The notes below the pieces were generated by a model. The model was given only the letters and a program-made list of their open reading frames with translations, was not told the DNA's origin and searched no databases. A stretch of DNA of 64,000 nucleotides from the NCBI RefSeq assembly GCF_000737595.1, contig NZ_CP006271.1, positions 806,001 to 870,000 on the forward strand, in the 5' to 3' direction. Shown one piece after another: positions 33,305 through 41,846 of the stretch. The first letter of the stretch is position 1; every line of letters begins with the position of its first letter. The DNA comes from Synechococcus sp. KORDI-52 (GTDB lineage Bacteria; Cyanobacteriota; Cyanobacteriia; PCC-6307; Cyanobiaceae). The translations under genes and the position numbers were made by a program.

Positions 33305-34045
33305 ATGGCTGTTTTGGACATGTTGGAGCTGCATCAATTCCGCCATTCCGCGTTTTGTCTCAAGGTGCGGATGGTGTTGCAGGCCAAGGGGTTGAGTTTC
33401 CGCACCGTGGAGGTGACCCCCGGCGTCGGTCAGGTGGCCGTGTTCCGGCTGTCAGGCCAACGGCAGGTTCCCGTGCTGGTGGATGGGGATCAGGTGATTG
33501 CCGATTCCAGCGCCATTGCGCTGCATCTGGATCAGCGGGAACCGGATCCTGCCTTGATTCCTGCTGATCCGCGTCAGGCGGCCCAGGTGCATCTGCTGGA
33601 GGACTGGGCCGACACCACCTTGGCAATGGCTGGCCGCTCCTCTCTGGCTCAGGCTGCGGCACTGGACCCTGAGCTGCGGGTTGCTCTGCTGCCAGACGAT
33701 CTGCCGGACCCCGTGCGTTCGGTGATGGGTGTGATCCCAGGCGGTTGGGTCAGCAACATCACCGAACTGGTCAACCAGAAGGAGCGCACCGAGCTGCTGG
33801 CCAGCCTGGAGCAGCTCGCCACATCCGTGCAGGCCAGTCCCTGGTTGGTGGGCGACAGCATGACCCTGGCCGATATCGCCGTTGCCGCTCAGTTGTCTCT
33901 GCTTCGCTTCCCCTCCTCTGCGGGTTCGGCCCTGGCCGGCAAAGGGGTGCCTGGGCTGAGCGATCATCCCAAGCTCCGGCCGCTGTTCCAGTGGCGCGAC
34001 CAGATCGAACTCAAATTGATGGAGCGGACCCTGGAAGAGGTGTGA
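33305..34045 (+). CDS. Glutathione S-transferase family protein
   Basis: About 246 residues (ATG 33305; ATG 33320 starts MLELHQFRHS). The N-terminal thioredoxin-fold part is LHQFRHSAFCLKVRMVLQAKGLSFRTVEV, with RQVPVLVDGDQVIADSSAIALHL giving the cis-Pro and glutathione-binding ES/DS motif. The helical C-terminal domain includes SPWLVGDSMTLADIAVAAQL. Glutathione transferases act in detoxification and redox repair; the exact substrate is unclear. Its end overlaps the convergent secreted protein by 35 bases. Confidence 0.9.
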   Translation: MAVLDMLELHQFRHSAFCLKVRMVLQAKGLSFRTVEVTPGVGQVAVFRLSGQRQVPVLVDGDQVIADSSAIALHLDQREPDPALIPADPRQAAQVHLLEDWADTTLAMAGRSSLAQAAALDPELRVALLPDDLPDPVRSVMGVIPGGWVSNITELVNQKERTELLASLEQLATSVQASPWLVGDSMTLADIAVAAQLSLLRFPSSAGSALAGKGVPGLSDHPKLRPLFQWRDQIELKLMERTLEEV

Positions 34046-34688
34046 AGCGCAACTGGTAGTGGTGCTGGGCGATGGCCTGATCCCGCAGGCTCTCGCCCGG
34101 TGAGGCATAGCGTCCTTGCCACTGCTCGGCGCAGATGTCCTTGCCGCAGCGGTTGTAACGGCTCAGAGTTTCGATCCGGCTCAGCCGCGGTGGGCCGGGG
34201 GCATGCAGGATCTGTAGCACCAATTCATCGGCCAGGAAGGTGTTGTCGCTCGGGCTCTCCTGCCGGCGGCCCGTCACCGTTGTTTCGAGATAAAGATCGC
34301 CCTTGAGTCGGGCGATCTGTCGGTTGGCGGAGTCGGGGTCTTCTTCAACCCTCAGCAGCTGATCGCCAAGCACGGCATGGCCGATGGCCGTGGCGTTGAA
34401 GCTGCGGTCGCCGATCAGTCGACCGCGACGGTCGGCTTGAAACCGTGCTTGATGCAGCAGGGGCGGCTCGTCGGGGGCATCGAGATCAACGCTCTCCACC
34501 TGCCAGAGCCCGGCAAACCAGTCGGGATAGATCAGGTCGTCCCGATTTGAGGGCCGCGGCAACGGTGCCGGCAGGCTCCACTCGGGCCAACTGTTCAATC
34601 TCTGCTCAAGACCTGTCTGTGCCCAGGCGGGGCCGCCGCTGAGCAGGATGGTGAGGCCGATCAGCAGCATCCACAACCACCGTTCCAT
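34011..34688 (-). CDS. Putative secreted DUF6816-type protein
   Basis: 225 residues with a signal peptide (LWMLLIGLTILLSGGPAWA, cleavage about residue 23). The mature part has a lipocalin-like strand pattern with the conserved PLPRPSNRDDLIYPDWFAGLWQVES region and a Cys pair (RCGKDICAEQW) that may form a disulphide. Homologues occur in cyanobacteria and plant chloroplasts. The ATG at 34688 overlaps the start of the opposite-strand crr7 gene: the two start codons share two bases. Confidence 0.8.
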   Translation of the reverse strand: MERWLWMLLIGLTILLSGGPAWAQTGLEQRLNSWPEWSLPAPLPRPSNRDDLIYPDWFAGLWQVESVDLDAPDEPPLLHQARFQADRRGRLIGDRSFNATAIGHAVLGDQLLRVEEDPDSANRQIARLKGDLYLETTVTGRRQESPSDNTFLADELVLQILHAPGPPRLSRIETLSRYNRCGKDICAEQWQGRYASPGESLRDQAIAQHHYQLRFTPLPGSAPSI

Positions 34689-34950
34689 GTCTGATCCCCT
34701 AATCCGTGCCCTTGATGACTATGTGGTGCTGGAGCCCGGCAAGCCGGAGCAGCTGCTCAGCGTTGCCGACACGTTGACATGGTTGAGCGGTTGGTTGCGC
34801 AGCCTTGATCAGTTGCCGGCTGATCTGGTGGATCAACCTGATGTGGAATCAGCGGCGCAGCGGTTGATCGATACGGCCTGTGATCTGGAGATCAGCCCCG
34901 GGGTGACTTTGCAGTGGTTTGCGGTGCGGTTGGAGCCGCCCACCGCTTGA
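34687..34950 (+). CDS. CRR7 (chlororespiratory reduction 7) NDH-1 factor
   Basis: 87 residues. It matches the CRR7 pattern from start to end: DPLIRALDDYVVLEPGKPEQLL, a central Leu-rich helix pair, and LIDTACDLEISPGVTLQWFAVRLE at the C-terminus. In plants CRR7 is needed for assembly of the chloroplast NDH complex; the cyanobacterial role is presumed to be NDH-1 related. ndhO is also in this window, 11.6 kb away. It converges with aroK 2 bases away. Confidence 0.85.
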   Translation: MSDPLIRALDDYVVLEPGKPEQLLSVADTLTWLSGWLRSLDQLPADLVDQPDVESAAQRLIDTACDLEISPGVTLQWFAVRLEPPTA

Positions 34951-34952
34951 GA

Positions 34953-35528
34953 TCAGTCGGTTCGGCGTTGGGCCGGATCCTTCAGCAGGCTGGGCAGCAG
35001 TTGCAGGATCCCTTCAGCGACGGCCTCTGGAGTTTCGTCGTTGATCACCACCGTGAGATCGGCTTCGCCATAGAGGGGGCGGCGCTCGTTCAACAGCGCG
35101 TTGAGAGCCGCCTCGGGATCGGTGGTCTGCAGCAGCGGACGGACGGTTCTGTCGGCGTTCAGCCGGTGCAGCAACTGATCGGGAACCACATCGAGCCAGA
35201 TCACGATGCCGCTGTGCAGCAATCCCCAGTTCTCCGGCTGGGTCACCACACCTCCTCCGGTGGCCACCACCAGGGAGTGGCGTTGACTGATCGCACTGAG
35301 CACCTGGCTTTCCAGGCTGCGGAAGCCTGCTTCGCCATCCCGCTCAAAGATCTCCGGGATGCTGCAGCCAGCCGCCTGTTCGATCACGGCATCGGCATCC
35401 ACAAAGCCGTAGCCCAGGCGTTCGGCCAGGGGACGGCCCGTGCTCGTCTTGCCGCTGCCCATCATTCCCACGAGGTAAAGGCTGCGCCCGCTGAGGCGTT
35501 GCTTGAGGGTGGGGGTGGAATCCGCCAT
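34953..35528 (-). CDS. aroK: Shikimate kinase
   Basis: 191 residues, cytoplasmic enzyme of aromatic amino-acid synthesis (shikimate to shikimate 3-phosphate). The Walker A is [12 protein letters not shown] (about 21-32), the shikimate-binding Asp is in [10 protein letters not shown], the EARRL-like region is FRSLESQVL, and the TGGGVV loop (about 88-93) is intact, followed by RPLL and the lid ERRPLY. It is close to full length with a short charged C-terminus. The ATG at 35528 is 51 bases from the divergent PTPS gene. Confidence 0.96.
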   Translation of the reverse strand: MADSTPTLKQRLSGRSLYLVGMMGSGKTSTGRPLAERLGYGFVDADAVIEQAAGCSIPEIFERDGEAGFRSLESQVLSAISQRHSLVVATGGGVVTQPENWGLLHSGIVIWLDVVPDQLLHRLNADRTVRPLLQTTDPEAALNALLNERRPLYGEADLTVVINDETPEAVAEGILQLLPSLLKDPAQRRTD

Positions 35529-35579
35529 GACTCGGAAATGGCATTAGCTCATTAGGATGCCTCGCGGCCGGAACGTCAC

Positions 35580-36500
35580 ATGACTGAAACGAAGTCACCA
35601 GCACGGCACGGCCAGGGTCGTGGTTGTGTCATCACCAGGCGGGCCTGTTTCAGTGCCAGCCATCGCTATTGGCTGCCCGAGCTGTCTGCCGATGACAATG
35701 CTGCCCGTTTCGGGCCCTGCGCGTTGGCTCCTGGCCATGGCCACAACTACGAGCTGATCGTGTCCATGGCCGGTGGTCTGGATGCCGACGGCATGGTGCT
35801 CAACCTCTCGGAGGTGAAGCATGCCATCCGCAACGAGGTGACGGGCCAGCTCGATTTCCGTTTCCTCAATGAGGCCTGGCCGGAATTTGACGTTTCCACC
35901 CCTGCAGGTTGCCTCCCCACCACCGAGGCCCTGGTGCGGGTGATCTGGCAGCGCCTCAGCCCTCATCTGCCGATCACGGCGCTGCGCCTCTACGAACAAA
36001 CGGGCCTTTGGGCCGACTATCTCGGACATCCCATGGACGCCTTCCTCACCATTCGCACCCACTTCGCCGCCGCTCACCGACTTGCCCGCCCGGAGCTCAG
36101 TCAGGAGGAGAACGAAGCGATCTACGGCAAGTGCGCCCGTCCCCACGGCCATGGCCACAACTATCTGGTGGACGTGACCGTGCGCGGTGAGATCGATCCC
36201 CGCACCGGCATGGTCTGCGACCTCTCCGCGCTGCAGCGCCTCGTGGATGATCTGGTGGTCGAGCCCTTCGACCACACTTTTCTCAACAAGGATGTGCCCT
36301 TCTTCGAAGAGTGCGTGCCCACGGCCGAGAACATCGCGCTGCACATTGCCGACCGTCTCTCCAGTCCGATCAAGGCCATCGGCGCCAGCTTGCACAAGGT
36401 GCGGCTGCAGGAGAGCCCGAACAATGCGGCCGAGGTTTACGCCGAAGCACCTCAGTTGGAGATGTCTCCTGCCGCGCTCGATGCCGTGGCTGCCGTCTGA
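35580..36500 (+). CDS. Tandem-domain 6-pyruvoyl/6-carboxy-tetrahydropterin synthase
   Basis: 306 residues made of two PTPS/QueD domains in one chain. Domain 1 (about 15-145): FSASHRYWLPE, the catalytic Cys in FGPCALAPGHGHNYELIV, LNLSEVK, and a final Glu in RLYEQTG. Domain 2 (about 155-290): FAAAHRL, the Cys in YGKCARPHGHGHNYLVDV, DLSALQRL, FDHTFLNKD, and PTAENIALHI. Each keeps three zinc-ligand His residues and the catalytic Cys, so both appear active. Single-domain enzymes act in pterin or queuosine synthesis; cyanobacteria glycosylate pterins, so a cyanopterin role is plausible. Confidence 0.92.
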   Translation: MTETKSPARHGQGRGCVITRRACFSASHRYWLPELSADDNAARFGPCALAPGHGHNYELIVSMAGGLDADGMVLNLSEVKHAIRNEVTGQLDFRFLNEAWPEFDVSTPAGCLPTTEALVRVIWQRLSPHLPITALRLYEQTGLWADYLGHPMDAFLTIRTHFAAAHRLARPELSQEENEAIYGKCARPHGHGHNYLVDVTVRGEIDPRTGMVCDLSALQRLVDDLVVEPFDHTFLNKDVPFFEECVPTAENIALHIADRLSSPIKAIGASLHKVRLQESPNNAAEVYAEAPQLEMSPAALDAVAAV

Positions 36501-36508
36501 TCGACGGT

Positions 36509-37189
36509 TTGATACCTCAACGCTCCACCGCTGTACGCCCCCTCGTCCGGCTGGTGCTGGCCATCAGCCTAGATGGCCGCTTGGCGCCGCCCGAAGGAGG
36601 TGCAGCCCAGCTGGGTGGTGAAGGCGACCGTCGCGCTTTGGAGCAGGCGCTCGCCTGGGCGGATGCCTGCCTGATCGGTGCCGGAACCCTGCGGGCCCAT
36701 CAGTCCACCTGCCTGATCCGCAGCCCTCAGTTGCTTCAGCAACGCCGAAGCGAGGGGCGTGCCGAACAGCCAGCCGCTGTGGTGGTCAGCCGATCCCCCG
36801 ACTTTCCAAGCACCTGGCTGTTTTTTGATCAGCCGCTTCAACGTTGGCTGCTGGCTCCTGAACCTGTGGATCAAGGTTTCGATCGTTGGTTCCCCTTGGC
36901 ACCAACCTGGCCGGAGCGGCTCAAGGCGCTTGGAGCGGCTGGGATTCAGCGTCTGGTGCTCCTGGGTGGCGCCCAGCTCAGTGCCGATCTGTTGCAAGCC
37001 GATTGCGTCGATGCGCTCCAGCTCACATTGGTGCCCCAGCTCCTAGGCGGCCGCTGCAGTTGGTTGCCTTGCACCGACGCGCCGTTGCCAGTTGCCCTGG
37101 CGCAACCGGGTGCTTGGCAGTCCGATGGCGCTGAGGACTTAGGGGGCGGTGAGTGGCTTGTTCGCTACCGACGGATCCGACCTGGTTAA
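36509..37189 (+). CDS. RibD C-terminal-type reductase
   Basis: About 226 residues. The dihydrofolate-reductase-like fold is shown by LVLAISLDGRLAPPEGG at the N-terminus, LIGAGTLRAHQ, the NADPH-binding stretch IQRLVLLGGAQLSADLL, and the VDALQLTLVPQLLGG segment. RibD_C domains reduce the ribosylamino-pyrimidine in riboflavin synthesis; here it is a lone domain without the deaminase. It could serve riboflavin or another pterin-like substrate. The start is uncertain: TTG 36509 or GTG 36554; the frame is open further upstream only because it overlaps the PTPS gene. Confidence 0.85.
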   Translation: MIPQRSTAVRPLVRLVLAISLDGRLAPPEGGAAQLGGEGDRRALEQALAWADACLIGAGTLRAHQSTCLIRSPQLLQQRRSEGRAEQPAAVVVSRSPDFPSTWLFFDQPLQRWLLAPEPVDQGFDRWFPLAPTWPERLKALGAAGIQRLVLLGGAQLSADLLQADCVDALQLTLVPQLLGGRCSWLPCTDAPLPVALAQPGAWQSDGAEDLGGGEWLVRYRRIRPG

Positions 37190-37222
37190 GGTCGTCGCAC
37201 ATGGGCCTATGGCACCGTCGCA

Positions 37223-38398
37223 ATGACGTCACTCACGGCCCGCTGGCACCGCTCCATCAACGAAATCCCGGAGCAGCAGTGGAACAGCCTGGTGGGAGCC
37301 GATGCGATTCCCTTTTACCGCTGGAGCTGGCTGGAGGCTTTGGAAAGCTCAGGCAGCATCATTCCCGAGCAGGGCTGGCAGCCCCTGCATCTGGCCCTCT
37401 GGCGTGAGGACACTCCGATTGCGGTGGCTCCGCTGTTCCTCAAGGGCCACAGCTATGGCGAGTTTGTGTTCGATCAGACCTTTGCCCGTCTGGCGGCGGA
37501 TCTGGGGCTGCGTTACTACCCCAAGCTCCTGGGCATGAGTCCGGTCAGCCCAGTGCTGGGCTACCGCTTCCATGTGCGATCTGGAGAAGACGAAGCTCTG
37601 CTCACCCGAGAGTTGCTGCGGGCGATCGATCGCTTCTGCGAACAGAACGGCATCCTCAGCTGCAATTTCCTCTATGTGGATCCGCAGTGGCGACCCCTTG
37701 CGGAGGCCGCCGGCTGTGCCGCCTGGCTCAACCAGCAGAGCCTGTGGAGCCGCGGTGACGACCAGACGTTTGAGGATTACCTCAAGGGCTTCAATGCCAA
37801 CCAGCGCCGCAATATCAAGAGGGAACGCAAGGCTGTGGCCAAGGCCGGGATCACCGTGACACCCCTCAGCGGCGATCAGCTGGATCTGGCGCTCTTGCAA
37901 TCCATGCATCGTTTCTACGAGCAGCACTGTGCGCGCTGGGGACCGTGGGGCAGCAAGTACCTGGAAGAGGGCTTTTTTGAAGCGTTGGCACGGCTGCACC
38001 GCGACCAGTTGGTGCTTTTTTCTGCTCACCGCGGTGACCCGCGCGATCCGGTGGCGATGTCGATGTGCGTACAGGACGGTCGTCAGCTCTGGGGCCGCTA
38101 CTGGGGCAGCCACGAGGAGGTTGATTGTCTTCACTTCGAAGTCTGTTATTACGCTCCGATCGAATGGGCCCTGGCCAACGGCATCGTCAGCTTTGACCCT
38201 GGAGCCGGTGGCAGCCACAAACGCCGGCGAGGCTTTGTGGCCCGTCCTCACGCCAGCCTGCACCGCTGGTACGAGCCCCAGATGAATCAGTTGATCCGCA
38301 CCTGGTTGCCCAAGGTGAATGGCTTGATGCTGCAGGAGATCGACGCCATTAACGCGGAGCTGCCCTTCAAAGCAGAACCCCCGGCCTTGGCTTTGTAG
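37223..38398 (+). CDS. FemAB/GNAT-like protein (DUF482)
   Basis: 391 residues. It matches the DUF482 pattern: IPFYRWSWLEALESSG (about 30-45), PLFLKGHSYGEFVFDQ, YYPKLLGMSPVSPVLGYR, and SFDPGAGGSHKRRRGF (about 325-340). It belongs to the acyl-CoA N-acyltransferase superfamily, with a FemAB-like layout of two GNAT folds. Acceptor not known. No membrane segment. The ATG at 37223 is 33 bases after the RibD_C stop, so it is likely in the same operon, with the DUF4346 gene 9 bases after it. Confidence 0.9.
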   Translation: MTSLTARWHRSINEIPEQQWNSLVGADAIPFYRWSWLEALESSGSIIPEQGWQPLHLALWREDTPIAVAPLFLKGHSYGEFVFDQTFARLAADLGLRYYPKLLGMSPVSPVLGYRFHVRSGEDEALLTRELLRAIDRFCEQNGILSCNFLYVDPQWRPLAEAAGCAAWLNQQSLWSRGDDQTFEDYLKGFNANQRRNIKRERKAVAKAGITVTPLSGDQLDLALLQSMHRFYEQHCARWGPWGSKYLEEGFFEALARLHRDQLVLFSAHRGDPRDPVAMSMCVQDGRQLWGRYWGSHEEVDCLHFEVCYYAPIEWALANGIVSFDPGAGGSHKRRRGFVARPHASLHRWYEPQMNQLIRTWLPKVNGLMLQEIDAINAELPFKAEPPALAL

Positions 38399-38407
38399 GT
38401 TGAAGGC

Positions 38408-38815
38408 ATGACCACAACCCCGGAAGCACCGGCATCCACCGCTGCGGCGATGGATGCTCTTGATCAGCGCCTGTCTCAGCGGTTCATCGCTCTGGATCCC
38501 AGTGGCTATTTCTTGATCAAGTTGGATCGTGATGCCGCCGAACTGGTGCTTGAGCACTACGGCAACACCATCGACGACAAAGGGTTGGCCCGAGATTCTG
38601 AAACCGGTGAGGTGTTGCGCTGCGACGGGAGCAGTGCTCCTCGGCGCCCTTCAGCCGTTTACCGAGGCAGTACGGCCAAACAGCTGGGTATCCAGCTCAC
38701 GGAAGGGGAAGCCCCACACCCGGTCAGTCGCCTCGACCATGCCCTCTACCTGGGGCGGGAGTTGCAGAAGGCCGAGCAGTGCCTGCGTGACGGCACGCTC
38801 TACGTGCAGGACTGA
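38408..38815 (+). CDS. DUF4346 protein
   Basis: 135 residues. The family core is present: FIALDPSGYFLIKLDRDAAELVLEHYGN, with VSRLDHALYLGRELQKAEQCL near the C-terminus. In other cyanobacteria this domain is found alone or attached to a dihydropteroate-synthase-related protein. Function unknown. It follows the FemAB-like gene by 9 bases, and converges with the radical SAM gene 3 bases beyond. Confidence 0.88.
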   Translation: MTTTPEAPASTAAAMDALDQRLSQRFIALDPSGYFLIKLDRDAAELVLEHYGNTIDDKGLARDSETGEVLRCDGSSAPRRPSAVYRGSTAKQLGIQLTEGEAPHPVSRLDHALYLGRELQKAEQCLRDGTLYVQD

Positions 38816-38818
38816 GGA

Positions 38819-40393
38819 TCAGGCCGGCTGCAGCTCTTTGGCTGCCGTGGGTTCTTCAGGGGGCAGTGATTCCAGCTGTTCGCGGATCTCCTGCTGAACG
38901 ATCGAGCGGTATTCGAGGAAGTGCTCGTTGTGGGCCAGCACCGAGAGGAACTGTTCAAGCAAGGCGGGGTTGTTGCGGGCCATGCCGAACAGGTAACGCC
39001 AGAAACGGGTTCGGGTGTTGCGCTTGATGCCCTGCCGCCACACCACGATGCTCAGCGCCTTGAGGTCCACCAGGCTGGGCAGTTTGGCCGCGGCTTTCCA
39101 GCGGGGTGCGCCCATTTTCAGGTAATAGCTGTAAACCCGGTCCATGTAGGCATTGGGTTCGTACAGCGCGCAGAACGCGTCCACGTACTCGTTGGCAATG
39201 TCGCGGATCGGTCGGGTGGGCTTGAAGTTCAGCAGGTTGGTTTGGTTTACGCCCCTGGCGGCGTCTTCCCCTTGAATCAATCGCCCTTCCCGCTCCAGCC
39301 GAGCCCAGAGGGCTGTCTTGGGCAGGGCCTGCAACATGCCCATCATCGCGGCGGGGATACCGGTGCGGGTGACAAAGTCCACGATGCGGTGGCCTGCGCC
39401 ATCCTTCTCGCCGTCGAAACCGATGATGAAACCCGCCATCACGCGGATTCCGTTGGCGGTGATCCGGTCCACCGCGGCATCCAGTGGGTTGCGCGTGTTC
39501 TGCACCTTGCGAGCCGTTTCCAAACTGGCTTCGTCCGGGGTTTCGATGCCCAGAAAGACGCTTTCAAAGCGGGCGTCGTGCATCATCCGCATCATTTCCT
39601 CGTCGTCGGCCAGATCCACAGAGGCTTCGGTGGAGAAGCTGAAGGGGTACCCACGCTCCTCCTGCCAGGTGCGGATCTGCGGCAGCAGCAACTTGGCGTT
39701 GCGCTTGTTGCCGATGAAGTTGTCGTCCACCAGAAAGATCGAGCGCCGCCAGCCCAGGTCGTGCAGATATTGCAGCTCTGCCACCAACTGCTCGGGGGTC
39801 TTGGTGCGGGGCTTGCGGCCGTAGAGAACGATGATGTCGCAGAACTCGCAGTTGAAGGGGCAGCCCCGCGAGAACTGCACGCTCATCGAGTCGTAGGCCT
39901 CGAGTTGCAGCAGATCGAAGCGTGGAATCGGGGTGGCGGTGACATCTGGCTTGTCTCCCTCGGCGGTGAAGCGACCACCGGTTTCTCCCCGTTCCAGGGC
40001 ATCCAGGAACATCGGCAGGGTGATTTCCCCTTCATCGAGGATCTTGAAATCCGCCAGATCCAGTTCCGGTGCATCCGGTGTGGAGCTCGCGAAGGGGCCA
40101 CCAACGGCCACTGGCAGGCCTTTCTGCTTGGCTTTGCTGATCTGCGCGGCCATGTCGTCCTTTTGGACGATCATTCCTGAAATGATCACCAGCTCGGCCC
40201 AGTTCCACTCCCCGTCCGTCACCTCACGCACGTTCCGGTCCACAAGTTTCATCTCCCACTCCTGCGGGAGAAGTGCTGCCACGGTGACCATCCCCAGGGG
40301 AGGCAGCAGCACTTTGCGGTTCACCAACTCGAGAATCTTTTCGTAACTCCAGAAGGTCTTCGGGAATTCGGGATAAACGAAAAGAGTGCGCAT
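38819..40393 (-). CDS. B12-binding radical SAM protein (DUF4070)
   Basis: 524 residues. A cobalamin-binding-like N-terminal domain (about 1-140: TLFVYPEFPKTFWSYEK, LLPPLGMVTVAALL, IISGMIVQ) precedes a radical SAM barrel with the 4Fe-4S motif CPFNCEFC (about 177-184) and the IFLVDDNFIGN segment. A DUF4070 region is at the C-terminus (about 380-510). The Asp-x-His cobalamin ligand is not present in the usual position, so B12 may bind base-off or not at all. Relatives include BchE-type cyclases and the hopanoid methylase HpnP; the product here is not deducible. Confidence 0.88.
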   Translation of the reverse strand: MRTLFVYPEFPKTFWSYEKILELVNRKVLLPPLGMVTVAALLPQEWEMKLVDRNVREVTDGEWNWAELVIISGMIVQKDDMAAQISKAKQKGLPVAVGGPFASSTPDAPELDLADFKILDEGEITLPMFLDALERGETGGRFTAEGDKPDVTATPIPRFDLLQLEAYDSMSVQFSRGCPFNCEFCDIIVLYGRKPRTKTPEQLVAELQYLHDLGWRRSIFLVDDNFIGNKRNAKLLLPQIRTWQEERGYPFSFSTEASVDLADDEEMMRMMHDARFESVFLGIETPDEASLETARKVQNTRNPLDAAVDRITANGIRVMAGFIIGFDGEKDGAGHRIVDFVTRTGIPAAMMGMLQALPKTALWARLEREGRLIQGEDAARGVNQTNLLNFKPTRPIRDIANEYVDAFCALYEPNAYMDRVYSYYLKMGAPRWKAAAKLPSLVDLKALSIVVWRQGIKRNTRTRFWRYLFGMARNNPALLEQFLSVLAHNEHFLEYRSIVQQEIREQLESLPPEEPTAAKELQPA

Positions 40394-40537
40394 GGCGTCG
40401 GGCGTTGGTGGATGGACGTCCGGTCAGCCCGGCTGGAGATACCTCTCAATCGGTATCAGCTGTTCACAAACCCTAAGCGCAATGGCCTGAACCCAGGCCA
40501 GTGTCTGATCTAATGGTGGTCACCTCCGTACTTGCAC

Positions 40538-40630
40538 ATGGGCGTCGGCATCTATTTCGGCCTGGTTGGTTCCGGTCTGGTGACGGCTTTTGTGCTCACC
40601 AAGCTGCTGAAGGGAATCAAGCTCATCTGA
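40538..40630 (+). CDS. petL: Cytochrome b6f subunit VI (PetL)
   Basis: A 30-residue single-helix protein starting MGVGIYFGLVG and ending KGIKLI. Length, one central hydrophobic helix and the terminal KxIKLI match PetL, a small stabilising subunit of the cytochrome b6f complex in the thylakoid. It converges with the MFS gene and overlaps it by 8 bases. Confidence 0.75.
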   Translation: MGVGIYFGLVGSGLVTAFVLTKLLKGIKLI

Positions 40631-41846
40631 GCGGTTCCAGCGTCTTCGTTCCTCGCTTTCGCATCCAGAGCAAAGCCACAGCAGCGCTGAGGCCCCCGGT
40701 GAGGGCGAAAGCGGTGGAAAGGTTTGTGGTCATCACCAGCAAGGCCACAATCAACCCACTGATCCCGCCTCCGCCCAGGAAGGCGATCTGGCTAAGGCCG
40801 GCCATCCGACCACGCATCACCTGTGGTGAGCCGATCTGACTGATCAGGTTGCAGCTGCTCAACAGCCCGGCTGTGCCGGCGCCGATCAGAAAGGCCATCG
40901 CCAGGCTGAAGACAGGCCCCGGCGTTCGGGCCATTCCCAGCTGGGCCACTGCGGTAATCAAGCCAAAGCTCCCGAGGGTGAGGAAAGGGCGCCGGCAGAA
41001 ACGCTGACTGTTGCGTTGCAGAACAAGGCCGCCCACGATGCTGCCGCCCGCCAGCACGCTGGTGAACAGCCCCAGATCCGTGGGCTTGGGCCCCAGTTGA
41101 TCGAAGGCGATTAATGGGGCCAGTCCAGGGTGATAGAACCCGATCAGACACAGCACAGCGGTGAAGCTGAGCACCCCCTGCAGGGTGCTGCCGCAGTGGT
41201 GCCAGGCGTTGAGCAGGCTGGCGTCGTCGCCCCCGCTGCTGCGCACCTCCCGATCCCGATTGGGGTTGAGCAAGAAGATCACACTGGCGATGGGCAGCAG
41301 ATAGCTCGCCGCATCAATGCCCAGGGCCCAGGCTGGGCCAGTGGCCGCCAGCAACAACCCGCCGATCGGGGGGCCCACCAGCTTGCCAACGTTGAAGACC
41401 ACCGAAAAACTGGTGAGGTAGCCCGCCAGCTGTTCCGGCCGCTCCACCAGGATCGAGCAGTACTTGTTGCGGGCCGTTAACTCATAGGCACCGGCGATGC
41501 CCACCAAAAGGGTGCTGCAGAGCAGCAGCAGCACCTGGGCCGTGCCCTCCAACAGGGGAATCGCCAGGGCCCCCAGGCCAGAGGCAGCCAGCAGTGCCCA
41601 TTGCGCCTGCACCAGCACCCGTTCACAGCCAACCCGGTCGGTGCGCACTCCTGCTGGACCACTCACCAGCAGGGTTGGAAGTGACAGAGCGGCGAAGTTC
41701 AACGCCAGCACAAAGGGGTCAACGCCCCCTTTCATCAGAATCCAGCCCTTGGCGGTGATGCCGGCGAAAGAACCCGCCGTGCTCACGCCGGAGGCGATCA
41801 GAAAAAGCTGGCGTTGCTGTTCGGCCCGCAGTTGGAGAAGGGTCAA
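40623..41846 (-). CDS. Major facilitator superfamily transporter
   Basis: 407 residues with about twelve transmembrane helices. The segment [16 protein letters not shown] (about 60-75) is the MFS loop 2-3 signature region (G-x-D-R-x-G), and the arrangement resembles drug or siderophore exporters of the EntS type. Substrate unknown. Its ATG overlaps the rimO stop by 4 bases (ATGA) and it follows rimO on the same strand. Confidence 0.88.
   Translation of the reverse strand: MTLLQLRAEQQRQLFLIASGVSTAGSFAGITAKGWILMKGGVDPFVLALNFAALSLPTLLVSGPAGVRTDRVGCERVLVQAQWALLAASGLGALAIPLLEGTAQVLLLLCSTLLVGIAGAYELTARNKYCSILVERPEQLAGYLTSFSVVFNVGKLVGPPIGGLLLAATGPAWALGIDAASYLLPIASVIFLLNPNRDREVRSSGGDDASLLNAWHHCGSTLQGVLSFTAVLCLIGFYHPGLAPLIAFDQLGPKPTDLGLFTSVLAGGSIVGGLVLQRNSQRFCRRPFLTLGSFGLITAVAQLGMARTPGPVFSLAMAFLIGAGTAGLLSSCNLISQIGSPQVMRGRMAGLSQIAFLGGGGISGLIVALLVMTTNLSTAFALTGGLSAAVALLWMRKRGTKTLEPLR

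Noticed and set aside
38921-40180. 419-codon plus-strand frame opposite the radical SAM gene
   Set aside because: No family features; the radical SAM gene on the minus strand has intact motifs.
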